Shown here: in pieces, positions 9,194 through 19,340 of the stretch | How positions within the stretch are numbered: position 1 is the first letter of the stretch | How the letters are laid out: every line of letters begins with the position of its first letter | From: Oceanobacillus halotolerans | GTDB lineage: Bacteria; Bacillota; Bacilli; Bacillales; Amphibacillaceae | Direction: 5' to 3' | NCBI RefSeq assembly: GCF_010993955.1 | Contig: NZ_WIXL01000005.1 | Span: 62,001-126,000, forward strand | DNA: 64,000 nucleotides | Made by a program: the position numbers and the translations under genes | Notes under the pieces: generated by a model | The model's input: only the letters and a program-made list of their open reading frames with translations | What the model was told of the DNA's origin: nothing | Databases searched by the model: none

Positions 9194-9317
9194 AGAAAAA
9201 CTCGCATTCGCTCGTCTTTTAGCGAAAGTATTAGTTTTTCTTATACTTGGGACGTAAAAATTTTAGCTGCGTCGAGTCCACCTCTTGGCTAAAATTTTAT
9301 ACGTTCCTAACGTGTAA
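9194..9317. repeat. Two-hairpin repeat (family 2), copy 1
   Basis: About 124 bp in the murD-spoVE gap. The first stem is AGAAAAACT...CGCATTCGCT pairing with AGCGAAAGT...AGTTTTTCT. The second stem is GGGACGTAAAAATTTTAGC pairing with GCTAAAATTTTATACGTTCC. The element ends CTAACGTGTAA. A second, clearly homologous copy in the same orientation is at 58834-58959, also just downstream of the stop codon of a minus-strand gene. Confidence 0.85.
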
Positions 9318-9332
9318 AAAGAAAACAAGCCT

Positions 9333-10682
9333 CTACATTAGTCTATGCACGGCTTGTATAAACATGTCTCCTCTCTGTTCAAAAGTTTTATATTGATCCC
9401 AGCTTGCACATGCTGGTGATAATAGAATCACATCATTCGCCTCTGACAATTCGTATGCTTTTGGAACAGCATCATCTACATTATCTGCCTCTTCAATAAG
9501 CCCGATCCCTGCTTGCTCTGCAATTGTTTTCAATTTTGGAGCTGTTTGGCCAAAGACAACCATTGCCTTAACTCCTTGTAAATATGGGAGTAAGTCTGAG
9601 AAACCATTCCCGCGATCTAATCCGCCAGCTAGTAAAATAACGGGCTGTTGAAAGGAAGCTAGAGCTTTTTGAGTAGCAAGGATATTAGTGGCTTTGGAAT
9701 CGTTGTAAAATATTCGATCATGGATATTTTTCACAAATTGTAAGCGATGTTTGACACTGGAAAATGTCGTTAATACCTGCTTTATTCCTTCATTTGTTGC
9801 ACCATTTAATTTTGCTGCACTAATCGAGGCTAAAATATTTTCTAAGTTATGATCTCCAACTAATACAACGTCTTTCCGATTAATTATTTTTTCACCTTGA
9901 AAATAGATAAACTCCTCATCCACATATGCTCCATTACGTTGATAGGTTTTAGTAGAGAACGGAATAAGAGTTGCTTTTGCATCGTTGATCGCCTTCACAA
10001 CTGTTTCATTTTCTGCGTTATAAACTAAGTAATCATCTTTTGATTGATTGATGAAAATATTACATTTTGCTTGTTGATAGTTTTCCAATGTTTTATGGTA
10101 ATCCAAATGTGCTTCATATATATTTAACAGGACGGCGACTTTAGGTTTAAACGTTTGAACACCCAAAAGCTGAAAAGATGATAATTCAAGTACTAGTGTT
10201 TCGTCTTTTGTTAAATCTTGTGCAACATCGGTTGCAACCGTTCCAATATTTCCTGCGACTTTTACGTTTTGATCACTTGCTGCTAGCATTTTGGTTGTTA
10301 ACGTGGTAGTAGTCGTTTTTCCATTGGATCCAGTAATACCAATAATCGAATTTGGCGCAAGCTGACCTGCAATCTCGATTTCGGTAATAATAGGAATACC
10401 TCTTTCTTTAGCTTCTACCAATAATGGTACCTCATACGGAATTCCGGGGTTTTTTACAATAACTTCAATATTATCTAAAATTGATATCGGATGGGTACCT
10501 AGAATTAATTCTGCTCCAAGTGCTTGTAATTCTTGCACATTGTTATCATGCCAATCTGCGTCACGATCTGTGATGCGGACGTTTTTACCGTTTTCTAATA
10601 AGATTTTAGCTGCAGCTGTTCCACTTCTAGCTAAACCAAGCACCAGAACATTTGTATAGTGAAAATTTCGTAACATATCCAT
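9333..10682 (-). CDS. murD: UDP-N-acetylmuramoylalanine--D-glutamate ligase MurD
   Basis: Cytoplasmic ATP-dependent ligase adding D-glutamate to UDP-MurNAc-L-Ala. The Mur ligase P-loop GSNGKTTTT is near residue 118. The N-terminal Rossmann-like UDP-binding motif LVLGLARSGTAAAK and the C-terminal VILLSPACASWDQYKTFEQR are typical. I choose ATG 10682, which overlaps the mraY stop codon (TAATG) and has GAGGTG 8 bases upstream; a GTG at 10691 is the alternative. Length is 449, as in B. subtilis. It is translationally coupled to mraY. Confidence 0.96.
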   Translation of the reverse strand: MDMLRNFHYTNVLVLGLARSGTAAAKILLENGKNVRITDRDADWHDNNVQELQALGAELILGTHPISILDNIEVIVKNPGIPYEVPLLVEAKERGIPIITEIEIAGQLAPNSIIGITGSNGKTTTTTLTTKMLAASDQNVKVAGNIGTVATDVAQDLTKDETLVLELSSFQLLGVQTFKPKVAVLLNIYEAHLDYHKTLENYQQAKCNIFINQSKDDYLVYNAENETVVKAINDAKATLIPFSTKTYQRNGAYVDEEFIYFQGEKIINRKDVVLVGDHNLENILASISAAKLNGATNEGIKQVLTTFSSVKHRLQFVKNIHDRIFYNDSKATNILATQKALASFQQPVILLAGGLDRGNGFSDLLPYLQGVKAMVVFGQTAPKLKTIAEQAGIGLIEEADNVDDAVPKAYELSEANDVILLSPACASWDQYKTFEQRGDMFIQAVHRLM

Positions 10683-11665
10683 TATAACCACACCTCAATA
10701 TATAGCCCAAGGGAAGCAAAAATAAGACCAATCATCCAAAAGGTAGACACGACACGCCATTCTGACCAACCAAGTAATTCATAATGGTGATGAAGTGGAC
10801 TCATCTTAAATACCCTTTTTCCTGTTGTTTTAAACGATATAACTTGAATAATAACTGATAACGTTTCGATGACAAAGACGCCACCAATTATGACTAACAA
10901 TATTTCCATTTTCGTTAAAATAGCAACTGCAGCAATTGCAGCACCTAAGGATAACGAACCTGTATCCCCCATAAAGACTTTAGCAGGATGTGCATTAAAG
11001 ACAAGGAAACCAAGTAGTGCACCAACAACGGCAAGTGCGAAAATAGAAACCTCATGTTGTGGGAAGCCATACCATGCTAAAACACCGAAAGCTCCAAAGG
11101 CAATTGCAGCTGTTCCTGCTAATAAACCATCCAATCCATCAGTCAAATTGACAGCATTTGAAGCACCGACTACCATGACGATAATGAGCAATGCATATCC
11201 CCATCCAAGATCCCATTGAAAATTCGTTCCTGGAATTTGGATATATGTAGGAAACTGTTGATAGCGTAAAATAAGATAAAAAATGAGTGCAATTAATAGC
11301 TGACCAGCCATTTTCTGTTTTGATGTTAAACCAAGGTTTCGTTTCATTGCTACTTTAATAAAGTCATCTAAAAACCCTAGTAGTGCATAACCCGCTAATA
11401 CAAATAACAAAAGCCATAATTCATAGCCAATTCCAGCTGTATTCACCTTATTAGCCATAATTAATGATGTAATGACAATACTTATCACAATCATAATACC
11501 GCCCATTGTTGGGGTACCTTTTTTCTTCATGTGGGATTTGGGTCCTTCTTCCCTAATACTTTGTCCAAACTTGAGTCGCCGCAAAAAAGGTATACAGATA
11601 GGTGATAAAAGGACGGTGATAAGAAATCCTATTGCAATTGTCATGATTACGATTGTTATATTCAT
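10682..11665 (-). CDS. mraY: Phospho-N-acetylmuramoyl-pentapeptide transferase MraY
   Basis: Integral membrane enzyme that transfers phospho-MurNAc-pentapeptide to undecaprenyl phosphate, making lipid I. About ten transmembrane segments; signatures [18 protein letters not shown] (catalytic aspartates), [23 protein letters not shown] and [12 protein letters not shown] are all present. Length is 327. ATG 11665 follows a good GAGGAGGAAC. It sits between murF and murD; the first base of murD overlaps its stop codon. Confidence 0.97.
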   Translation of the reverse strand: MNITIVIMTIAIGFLITVLLSPICIPFLRRLKFGQSIREEGPKSHMKKKGTPTMGGIMIVISIVITSLIMANKVNTAGIGYELWLLLFVLAGYALLGFLDDFIKVAMKRNLGLTSKQKMAGQLLIALIFYLILRYQQFPTYIQIPGTNFQWDLGWGYALLIIVMVVGASNAVNLTDGLDGLLAGTAAIAFGAFGVLAWYGFPQHEVSIFALAVVGALLGFLVFNAHPAKVFMGDTGSLSLGAAIAAVAILTKMEILLVIIGGVFVIETLSVIIQVISFKTTGKRVFKMSPLHHHYELLGWSEWRVVSTFWMIGLIFASLGLYIEVWL

Positions 11666-11695
11666 TTTTGTTCCTCCTCGTGCAAAAACCGTCCA

Positions 11696-13063
11696 TTAGG
11701 AATGCGTAATTTGATCTACAATTGTTTCAAATTCCATTCTCCGTGATGCCTTAAATAAAATGAGTACATCACGTTTTAAGTATGGTTGTATTGCTTGTAA
11801 TAAGTCTTTCTTCGTTTCAACATGTTTACATTCAATAGTTAGTCCTTTATCTTTTACTGCCTTCGAAATTTCCTTTGCATCATCCCCATACGTTAATACT
11901 GTACTTATTTGTTCATCTATAATATCTGATATGGCATAATGCAATTCCTTTGCATTTTCCCCTAACTCTAACATATCTCCTAAAACTAATACTTTTTGGG
12001 TATAGCCTTTCAGCTGTTTAACAACCTCAATGGATGCCTTCATTGATGTGGGAGAAGCATTGTATGCATCATTAACAATAGAAGATCCGTTTTTACCAGA
12101 AAGTCGTTCAAAGCGCATACCTGTCAGTGAGGTAGAAGATAAAGCCTTTTGGACAAGAGAAGTTTCTATTTTAAGCTCCTTCGCTAACGTTATTGCAAAA
12201 GTAGCATTTAATGCATGATGTTTACCTAATAAAGGGACAGTATATTCATTCCCATCAGATAGTGTAAATACTGTAGTATCTTGGGTTAATACAGAATGTT
12301 TAATTATTATATCATTGTGGGCGTCAAAACCACACCTTATTACATTTTTTGGCAAATCTTTATGCGTTAATAAAGGCTCATCACCATCAATTAGTAATGT
12401 TCCATCTTCTTTCATCCCAGCTATGATTTCTAATTTAGCCTTTGCTATCCCATCTCTTGATCCTAAGTATTCAATATGAGATTCTCCAATATTGGTGATA
12501 ATCGCATAATCTGGTTTTGCCATTGTTGATAGCTGCTCAATTTCTCCAAACTGGTTCATGCCCATTTCTAAAACAAGCATTTCCGTATCTCGAGGCATCG
12601 CTAACATCGTTAATGGCAAACCGATTAAATTATTTAAATTTCCTTTTGTATGGTGTGTTTTGAAGCTCATTCCAACTACGGTTGAAACGATATCTTTTGT
12701 TGTTGTTTTCCCGTTAGATCCAGTTATACCAATTACGATTGGATTCACTTCATTCCGATATATTTTTGCCAACTGTTGTAATCCATCTAGTGTATCATCT
12801 ACATAAAAAAGGATAAAATCTGACGGTAAATTAGCGGGTACTTCCTTTTGCTTATTCCATAGGGTTGCAACAGCACCTTGATTGATTGCTTGTTTCACAT
12901 AATCATGTCCATCAAATTTTTCTCCAACTAATGGGATGAACAATGAATTGCTCGATTTAACTCGGCTATCTGTTGTAACATGCTCAATAACGTTTTCATC
13001 CATAACAGATCCATTATACGTTGGAAATATCGTTGATAACCATTTTGTTGTAAATAACATCAT
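11696..13063 (-). CDS. murF: UDP-N-acetylmuramoyl-tripeptide--D-alanyl-D-alanine ligase MurF
   Basis: Last cytoplasmic Mur ligase, adding D-Ala-D-Ala to the UDP-MurNAc tripeptide. P-loop GITGSNGKTTTKDI near residue 112, NLNNLIGLPL and MGMNQFGEIEQL in the central domain, and the C-terminal VNDAYNASPTSMKASI are typical. The 455-residue frame begins with two consecutive Met codons behind a GAGTAAAGGG ribosome-binding site; either could be used. It starts five bases after the murE stop codon. In B. subtilis murF lies elsewhere (near ddl), so its presence between murE and mraY is the more ancestral dcw arrangement. Confidence 0.96.
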   Translation of the reverse strand: MMLFTTKWLSTIFPTYNGSVMDENVIEHVTTDSRVKSSNSLFIPLVGEKFDGHDYVKQAINQGAVATLWNKQKEVPANLPSDFILFYVDDTLDGLQQLAKIYRNEVNPIVIGITGSNGKTTTKDIVSTVVGMSFKTHHTKGNLNNLIGLPLTMLAMPRDTEMLVLEMGMNQFGEIEQLSTMAKPDYAIITNIGESHIEYLGSRDGIAKAKLEIIAGMKEDGTLLIDGDEPLLTHKDLPKNVIRCGFDAHNDIIIKHSVLTQDTTVFTLSDGNEYTVPLLGKHHALNATFAITLAKELKIETSLVQKALSSTSLTGMRFERLSGKNGSSIVNDAYNASPTSMKASIEVVKQLKGYTQKVLVLGDMLELGENAKELHYAISDIIDEQISTVLTYGDDAKEISKAVKDKGLTIECKHVETKKDLLQAIQPYLKRDVLILFKASRRMEFETIVDQITHS

Positions 13064-13068
13064 TCCCT

Positions 13069-14532
13069 TTACTCCTTATCCTGAATTGCTTGATGAGCTA
13101 CTTTGCGATCATCAAAGTCATATTTCGTATGGCCAATCTGTTGATAGGTTTCATGCCCTTTTCCAGCAATAAGTATAATATCGTCTGGTTTTGCAAGATT
13201 CACAGCACGTGTGATAGCATCTTTTCGATCAACAACGACCTCATAATGATCGCCTTTTACCCCGTTAATCATATCTTGTAAGATTTGCTGTGGATCCTCT
13301 GTCCGTGGATTATCGGATGTGAAAATTGCTTGATCGGCATATTTCAAAGCAATTTGTGCCATTAATGGTCGTTTCGTTTTATCACGATCCCCACCACATC
13401 CAACGACAACATATACGTTTCCCTTTGCAAAGCCTCTAATGGTTTGTAGTACGTTATCTAACGAATCAGAAGTATGTGCATAATCAACAATGGTTGTAAA
13501 CGGTTGTTCAGGTGCAACTGCCTCAAAGCGTCCATCCACGCCATTTATATTTTCAAGGGCTGATTTAACTATATCTAACGGAATTGACATAGCAATAGCA
13601 GCCGCACTAGCAGCTAACATATTGTAAACATTGAACATCCCCATTAATCTGCTATTAATATCAATTGTTCCGATAGGCGTTTTTAATGTAAAACGGGTAA
13701 GAAGTGCATCTAATTGAATATTTGTAGCCATTACTTGTGCTTCATGATTGATGCCATATGTAATAACATGTTGTGCTGTACTACGCTGAAGTAAAGAATA
13801 ATGTGTATCATCCTGATTAATAATTGCAAACTTATCTTTGCCATCATAGGAATTGCCTAGTTGAGAAAATAATAAACTTTTCGCACGAATATAATCATCC
13901 ATATCTTTATGATAATCAAGATGATCCTGTGATAAATTCGTAAAAATAGCTATATCAAAATCACACCCATATACCCTGCCTAAGTCGAGTGCATGAGAAG
14001 AAACTTCCATAATTGCAGTATCTACAGCCTGTTCGTGCATCGTATGGAACATTTTTTGTAAAAATAGTGAATCTGGCGTAGTATTTGCAATTGGATATGC
14101 GTCATCTCCAACTTTCATTTGAATGGTACCAATAACACCCGTTTTTTGATGATTCGCATTAAGAATTGATTCTAATAAATACGTTACAGTTGTTTTTCCA
14201 TTTGTACCTGTTACCCCTATAAGTGGCATTTTCGTTGTCGGATAGTTATAAAATTTTGCAGCTACCATTGCTAGTGCACGCTGAGTATCGGCAACAAGTA
14301 TAATCGGGATATTTGAGGGAACTTCTCTTTCAGCTAATATTGCAACGGCTCCATTATCAATTGCCTGTTCTACAAAGTCATGACCATCAACAGTAAATCC
14401 TTTGATACAAACGAAAAGGTCGCCTTTTTTCACTTTCCTTGAATCCATTTCTATATTACGTATCGTAATAGGAGAAATATCGTTATTCGCTTTGTAAAAA
14501 GGTAAAACAGAGAGAATTTCTTTTAGTTTCAT
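13069..14532 (-). CDS. murE: UDP-N-acetylmuramoyl-tripeptide synthetase MurE (meso-DAP adding)
   Basis: Adds the third amino acid of the stem peptide. P-loop GVTGTNGKTTVTYL near residue 107. The substrate-specificity motif DNPRTEDP is present, which in this family marks meso-diaminopimelate rather than lysine, so the wall is predicted to be A1-gamma DAP type. The start ATG 14532 gives 487 residues and has AGGATG upstream; the frame extends nine codons further without a better site. It follows spoVD after 141 bases that include a short GAGGGTGatt hairpin (about 14595-14614) and may hold a promoter. Confidence 0.96.
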   Translation of the reverse strand: MKLKEILSVLPFYKANNDISPITIRNIEMDSRKVKKGDLFVCIKGFTVDGHDFVEQAIDNGAVAILAEREVPSNIPIILVADTQRALAMVAAKFYNYPTTKMPLIGVTGTNGKTTVTYLLESILNANHQKTGVIGTIQMKVGDDAYPIANTTPDSLFLQKMFHTMHEQAVDTAIMEVSSHALDLGRVYGCDFDIAIFTNLSQDHLDYHKDMDDYIRAKSLLFSQLGNSYDGKDKFAIINQDDTHYSLLQRSTAQHVITYGINHEAQVMATNIQLDALLTRFTLKTPIGTIDINSRLMGMFNVYNMLAASAAAIAMSIPLDIVKSALENINGVDGRFEAVAPEQPFTTIVDYAHTSDSLDNVLQTIRGFAKGNVYVVVGCGGDRDKTKRPLMAQIALKYADQAIFTSDNPRTEDPQQILQDMINGVKGDHYEVVVDRKDAITRAVNLAKPDDIILIAGKGHETYQQIGHTKYDFDDRKVAHQAIQDKE

Positions 14533-14673
14533 GTTAAACATCCTAACTTTCTTATTCACACATCTATATTTATTCGTCGTAATCCATATTTTAAGAGGGT
14601 GGAATCACCCTCTTATATAGGTTTGTCATTCTAATGCATTTTATTTGCGTATCTATTATAGCAAATTTACAAA

Positions 14674-16626
14674 TTAATCACGATTATTTTCTTCCGTTTC
14701 ATCAGCAAGATAAATTCTGATTTTTTCTCCTTCTTCTAACATAGATCCTGCACTTGGAGCTTGGTCAATGATATAATCCCCACTTCCGCTTGTTTCAATA
14801 GATAGATTTGTCATATATTCATTTAAGTCCTCTTTCCTTAATCCAACGAGGTCTGGTACCTCTACCTTAGGTTGGTCAGGCCATTGATAATCCTTCTCCA
14901 AACCGTCGTCCCGTGGTTCTACTTCCATTGCTCTTAAACTATCACCTATAATTGTTCCAACGATTGGTGCTGCAACCTGTCCACCAAACTGGATCGTATC
15001 TTTGGGATTATCAATTGCAACATAAACAACAATTTCTGGATCGTCAGCTGGGGCAAATCCAATAAACGAAAGAACATAGTTGTTTTCCATATACGTTCCA
15101 TCTGGTCCTACTTTTTGTGCGGTTCCTGTTTTTCCTCCTACTCGATACCCGTCTACATATGCAGATCTACCAGTACCTTCTGCCACGACATGCTCAAGTG
15201 CAACACGTACTTCTTTTGATGTTGAGCCTGAAATCACACGACGTTTTAATGATGGTTCAATCTTCTTAATCGTTTCATTCGTTTGTGGGTCAATAAATTC
15301 CTTTGCTATATATGGTTTATACAAGTAACCACCATTAACGACTGCAGATACCGCCATCACTTGTTGTATTGGTGTTACTGAAACTCCCTGTCCAAATGAT
15401 GTTGTCGCTAATTCTACAGGACCAACTTGATCTGGGCTAAATAAAATACCATTCTCTTCACCTTGTAAGTCAATACCAGTCTTTTCGCCAAAACCAAAAT
15501 CTTCAATATAGGAAAATAATTTCTCCTCTCCTAGTTCTGTACCTAACTCAACAAATCCTGGGTTACAAGAATTCATGACTACTTCTAAATAAGATTGATG
15601 ACCATGGCCTCCTGTTTTCCAACAATGTAGTTCTGTACCCTCAACAGATATATCCCCATCATCATGGAACTCATCTTCTCTTAAGTCAACTTGATCTTCT
15701 TCTAATGCTGATGCTAGTGTAATAATTTTAAATGTTGAGCCTGGTTCATACGTACTCCAAATGGGGAGATTTCGATTATAAACGTCTGAATCTACTTCCT
15801 GATAATTTTCTGGATTAAAATTTGGCCTTGAAGTCATCCCTAATACTCCACCAGTTTTAGGATCTACCGCTATTGCAAGTGCTCCATCTGGATTATATTT
15901 TGCAGTCGCGATATCTAGTTCCCGTTCTATAATGGTCTGGACTTTTGAATTAATCGTCGTTTTTAAATGGGAACCATCTTTAGGTGGCTCATATGTATCC
16001 GCTAATTGCTCCAGTCGTCCCCCTTTTGCATCAGAATAATAGGAAAGACTACCTTTCTCACCACTTAGCTCATCATCATAATATGCTTCCAATCCCGTCA
16101 ATCCTTGATTGTCAATGCCTGCAAAACCTAAAACATGAGATAAATCATCACCATATGGATAATGGCGCTTAGAATCTTTTGCAAGATACACACCATCAAG
16201 ATTAAGTGTCTTTATAGCTGTTTCTTGTTTCTCAGAGATTTTTCTACCTTCTGGATGAATCCGTACACTTGACTCGTTTTGCGAAACATAATCATATGCT
16301 TCATCAACTGTTAAATCTAGTATCGATGCTAACTTTTCAGCAACATCCTGAGGGTTCTCAATCTGACTCGGAACTACCACAACAGATGGTGCAGTAACAT
16401 TTTCAGCTAATATTTCTCCACTTTCATCTAATATATTTCCTCGTTCAGGTCTGAATTCAATGTCTCTACTCCATGATTCGTTAGCTCTCTCTGCAAGCTT
16501 GTCCCCTATCACAAATTGCACATACCCTAAACGAACATCAATTATACCAAACAGTAGTATACCAAAAAGAAAAACAGTGACAATCCTTCTCCTTACTGTA
16601 ACAGCAGATACACGTTTATGTTTCAT
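14674..16626 (-). CDS. spoVD: Sporulation penicillin-binding protein SpoVD
   Basis: Class B transpeptidase needed for spore cortex peptidoglycan; partner of SpoVE. One N-terminal membrane anchor (about 17-35), PBP dimerisation domain (ERGNILDESGEILAEN near 61), transpeptidase motifs STFK (297-300), SCN and KTGTAQ, then one C-terminal PASTA domain starting VPDLVGLRKEDL. ATG 16626 follows GGGG and gives 650 residues, close to the 646 of B. subtilis. The 93-base gap after pbpB may hold a sigma-E promoter; CATATAGT at about 16654 resembles a -10 box, but the -35 is poor. Confidence 0.95.
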   Translation of the reverse strand: MKHKRVSAVTVRRRIVTVFLFGILLFGIIDVRLGYVQFVIGDKLAERANESWSRDIEFRPERGNILDESGEILAENVTAPSVVVVPSQIENPQDVAEKLASILDLTVDEAYDYVSQNESSVRIHPEGRKISEKQETAIKTLNLDGVYLAKDSKRHYPYGDDLSHVLGFAGIDNQGLTGLEAYYDDELSGEKGSLSYYSDAKGGRLEQLADTYEPPKDGSHLKTTINSKVQTIIERELDIATAKYNPDGALAIAVDPKTGGVLGMTSRPNFNPENYQEVDSDVYNRNLPIWSTYEPGSTFKIITLASALEEDQVDLREDEFHDDGDISVEGTELHCWKTGGHGHQSYLEVVMNSCNPGFVELGTELGEEKLFSYIEDFGFGEKTGIDLQGEENGILFSPDQVGPVELATTSFGQGVSVTPIQQVMAVSAVVNGGYLYKPYIAKEFIDPQTNETIKKIEPSLKRRVISGSTSKEVRVALEHVVAEGTGRSAYVDGYRVGGKTGTAQKVGPDGTYMENNYVLSFIGFAPADDPEIVVYVAIDNPKDTIQFGGQVAAPIVGTIIGDSLRAMEVEPRDDGLEKDYQWPDQPKVEVPDLVGLRKEDLNEYMTNLSIETSGSGDYIIDQAPSAGSMLEEGEKIRIYLADETEENNRD

Positions 16627-16719
16627 CTTCCATCCCCTTTTCATAGGTAGGCTTGTATCCACTATATGTGTAATGAATTAAGATTAGAACACTGTTTGAA
16701 ATATCTTTATCTTCCCAAC

Positions 16720-18945
16720 TTATTCTTCTTGTTCTATTAATTCAGGATCTTTTTTAGCTTCCTCTTCTTCTAGTGGCACTTCATCCTGGTTCGTAGGTGG
16801 CTCTAATTCAACAGCTAAATAGTCACCCTCTTCTAAAGAATTACCTGGTTCAATACTTTGGGTTGTAATATAGCCGCTTCCTAACGTTTCCAAGTTTAAT
16901 TGAAGTAAGTCGGCTAACATCGATACATCCCTTATGGACCATCCAATTATATTGGGCATTGTTGGTGAATCTGTAACTAATATGACATGATCATTTGGGA
17001 AAAGTTCGTCACCTTCTTCTACACTGGCATCAACAATTTTTCCCCCTTTACCGACAAGTGTTACACGAATACCTTGATCCGTTAATTTCTCTTCGACTTC
17101 CTTAGCATCTTTACCAACTATAGCTGGAATCTGGATTGGATTAACTTGTTCCACTTTCTCTTTATCTGGCTCTATATTCAAATAGTGTAAGCTGTTTTCC
17201 ATTACATTTCGAAATATAAATGATACTGGTACTGATCCAGCCTCATAATCATCAAGTTCGGGTCGTTTAACAGAGACATACATCATTAACCTTGGATCCT
17301 CTTTAGGTGCCATTCCTAAAAAAGAAAAAACATAATTGTCATGACCTGTTAAATAAGGAGTTGGACCTTCTGGATTTGGTATTTGAGCAGTACCTGTTTT
17401 ACCAGCTACTGTATAGTCCTCTAATTGATACCGGCTCCCAGTCCCCTTTTCTGATGTCACCACTGTTTCTAATAAATCCATCACTTCAGAAGCGGTTTCT
17501 TCAGATATTGGTTCCCCTACTACTTCTGGCTCTGTCTCACTTTTAACTTGATTACTATTTGTTTCCGTGATTTTCGAAATGACATATGGTTTTACCATTT
17601 TTCCATCATTTGCAATTGCAGAAGCTGCTTTCATTTGTTGAATTGGTGTTAAAGTTGTACCTTGACCAAAAGATGTTGTGATCTTCTCAATAGGCCAATT
17701 ATACAAAATACTTCCAGCTACTTCCCCGGGCAAATCAATTTCTGTTTTTTGATCAAAATCAAACGCATGTAAGTAATCTAAATACACATCAGGATCTATT
17801 TTTTCCCATAATAGCCTTGCTGCAGCCACATTGGAGGATCTCGCAAAACCTTCATCATAGGTAATTGGTCCCCAGCCTTCTCCGTTATTATGGTCTCGAA
17901 TTGCCGTTATTCGATCACTTACCTGATATGTTCCTGATTCGAACCATTCCTCACCATTATATACACCCTCTTCAATGGCAGCTGCCCAAGTAAACATCTT
18001 CATTGTTGAGCCTGGTTCAAACGGGGTCGAAATAATATCATTATACCAATTTTCGACATCATCAGGATTATTCGGATTAAAACCAGGTCGATTACTCATT
18101 GCTAAAATCTCACCTGTTTGCGGGTCCATCACAGCAGCTGAGATTCTTTCTGGATTATATTCCGATTCGACTTGGGATAAAACATCTTCTAACAATGTTT
18201 GGATCTTTTGATCAATCGTTAAATATACATCATTCCCGTTACTTGGTTGTTGAATGATTTCATTAGGATCTAATAGTTTAGTATTATATTTATCTCGTTC
18301 ATATGATATGTATCCATTTTCTCCACGTAACGTATCATTCATATAACTTTCCAGCCCAGTTATACCGTTTATAACATTTTCATCCCCACTTTTACGTGCA
18401 ATTCCAAGAATATGAGCGAGGAATTCACCATTTGGATAGTGACGAATGGATTCTTTCTGGAAATTAATCCCTGGCAGATCAAGTTCTTCAATTTCTTCCT
18501 TTTTTTGTTGAGATAACTCCTTACCGCTCGTTCCAAATTCTACTTGAAATAAACCACTCTCTTTTCCTTCCTCTATTTGACTAACTATCTCGTTTTCTTC
18601 CATATCTAACAAAGGTGCCAATGCTTCTGCAGTTTCCAATGAATCCACAATATGCATAGGCTCATCTAGATTTTCTGAATATGCTTCATCAATAATGCCA
18701 TAAATCCGATAAGTAGGACGATCATATGCTAGTGTCATACCATTCTTATCCAAAATCTTCCCACGTTCTGCATCCAAAGTATATGAAGCTGTTCGTTTTT
18801 CTGTTGCCCATTCCTCTAATGATATATCATTAATTTCACCAGTAGCTTGTATATACAAGAATCTACCGGTTAGCACTAAGAAAATAGCAACAAAAAGGAT
18901 TATAAACACACCAGCCATTAAGTGAGTTGTTTTATTTTTCTTCAT
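16720..18945 (-). CDS. pbpB: Division penicillin-binding protein PBP 2B
   Basis: Class B transpeptidase essential for septal peptidoglycan synthesis with FtsW. One N-terminal membrane segment (about 10-30), dimerisation domain with AERGKILDKNG, transpeptidase motifs STMK (313-316), SSN and KTGTAQ, two PASTA modules (IPAIVGKDAKEVEEK and MPNIIGWSIRDV) and an acidic C-terminal tail. The ATG at 18945 gives 741 residues; an in-frame GTG at 18954 is possible. It follows ftsL by 14 bases, in the usual ftsL-pbpB-spoVD order. Confidence 0.95.
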   Translation of the reverse strand: MKKNKTTHLMAGVFIILFVAIFLVLTGRFLYIQATGEINDISLEEWATEKRTASYTLDAERGKILDKNGMTLAYDRPTYRIYGIIDEAYSENLDEPMHIVDSLETAEALAPLLDMEENEIVSQIEEGKESGLFQVEFGTSGKELSQQKKEEIEELDLPGINFQKESIRHYPNGEFLAHILGIARKSGDENVINGITGLESYMNDTLRGENGYISYERDKYNTKLLDPNEIIQQPSNGNDVYLTIDQKIQTLLEDVLSQVESEYNPERISAAVMDPQTGEILAMSNRPGFNPNNPDDVENWYNDIISTPFEPGSTMKMFTWAAAIEEGVYNGEEWFESGTYQVSDRITAIRDHNNGEGWGPITYDEGFARSSNVAAARLLWEKIDPDVYLDYLHAFDFDQKTEIDLPGEVAGSILYNWPIEKITTSFGQGTTLTPIQQMKAASAIANDGKMVKPYVISKITETNSNQVKSETEPEVVGEPISEETASEVMDLLETVVTSEKGTGSRYQLEDYTVAGKTGTAQIPNPEGPTPYLTGHDNYVFSFLGMAPKEDPRLMMYVSVKRPELDDYEAGSVPVSFIFRNVMENSLHYLNIEPDKEKVEQVNPIQIPAIVGKDAKEVEEKLTDQGIRVTLVGKGGKIVDASVEEGDELFPNDHVILVTDSPTMPNIIGWSIRDVSMLADLLQLNLETLGSGYITTQSIEPGNSLEEGDYLAVELEPPTNQDEVPLEEEEAKKDPELIEQEE

Positions 18946-18959
18946 CTTAAACACCCAAT

Positions 18960-19340
18960 CTAATTTGTGTACTTGCTAGCTTGTTTAATTTCTGCATCTT
19001 GTATTTTAAGACCATTTTCTTTTGCAATTCTAGTAATACGTTCGGGTCTCTTTAATTCTCTGACCTCAAACGAAAGACTTTCATTTTGCAATTGTTGTTC
19101 TTGGACCTTATTTTCTAATGATTGAATGTCACGATTTAATGCATCATTTGAAACAGAAAATGACACAAGATAAATTCCTGCCAATATAAAAAAGAGGCCA
19201 ATTACGGAATATATTACTTTTTCTCCTCTTGTGATCCATCCTTGTTTTTTCACTCTTACTTTATTGAGCTCACGCTTTGGAGCTGTTTGCGGCTCTACTT
19301 GGTTATAGGATTGCCAACTTCTAGCATGATTAGCACTCAT
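18960..19340 (-). CDS. ftsL: Cell division protein FtsL
   Basis: Small bitopic divisome protein that forms a coiled coil with DivIC and activates septal synthesis. Basic cytoplasmic tail, one membrane segment (about 43-63) and a leucine-zipper-like helix ([20 protein letters not shown], about 68-95). Its sequence is poorly conserved, so identity rests on architecture and position between rsmH and pbpB. Its start overlaps the end of rsmH by four bases (ATGA), indicating translational coupling. Length is 126, near the B. subtilis 117. Confidence 0.9.
   Translation of the reverse strand: MSANHARSWQSYNQVEPQTAPKRELNKVRVKKQGWITRGEKVIYSVIGLFFILAGIYLVSFSVSNDALNRDIQSLENKVQEQQLQNESLSFEVRELKRPERITRIAKENGLKIQDAEIKQASKYTN

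Noticed and set aside
16627-16719. Sigma-E promoter for spoVD
   Set aside because: A CATATAGT -10-like box exists, but no acceptable GHATATT-type -35 at 13-15 bases.
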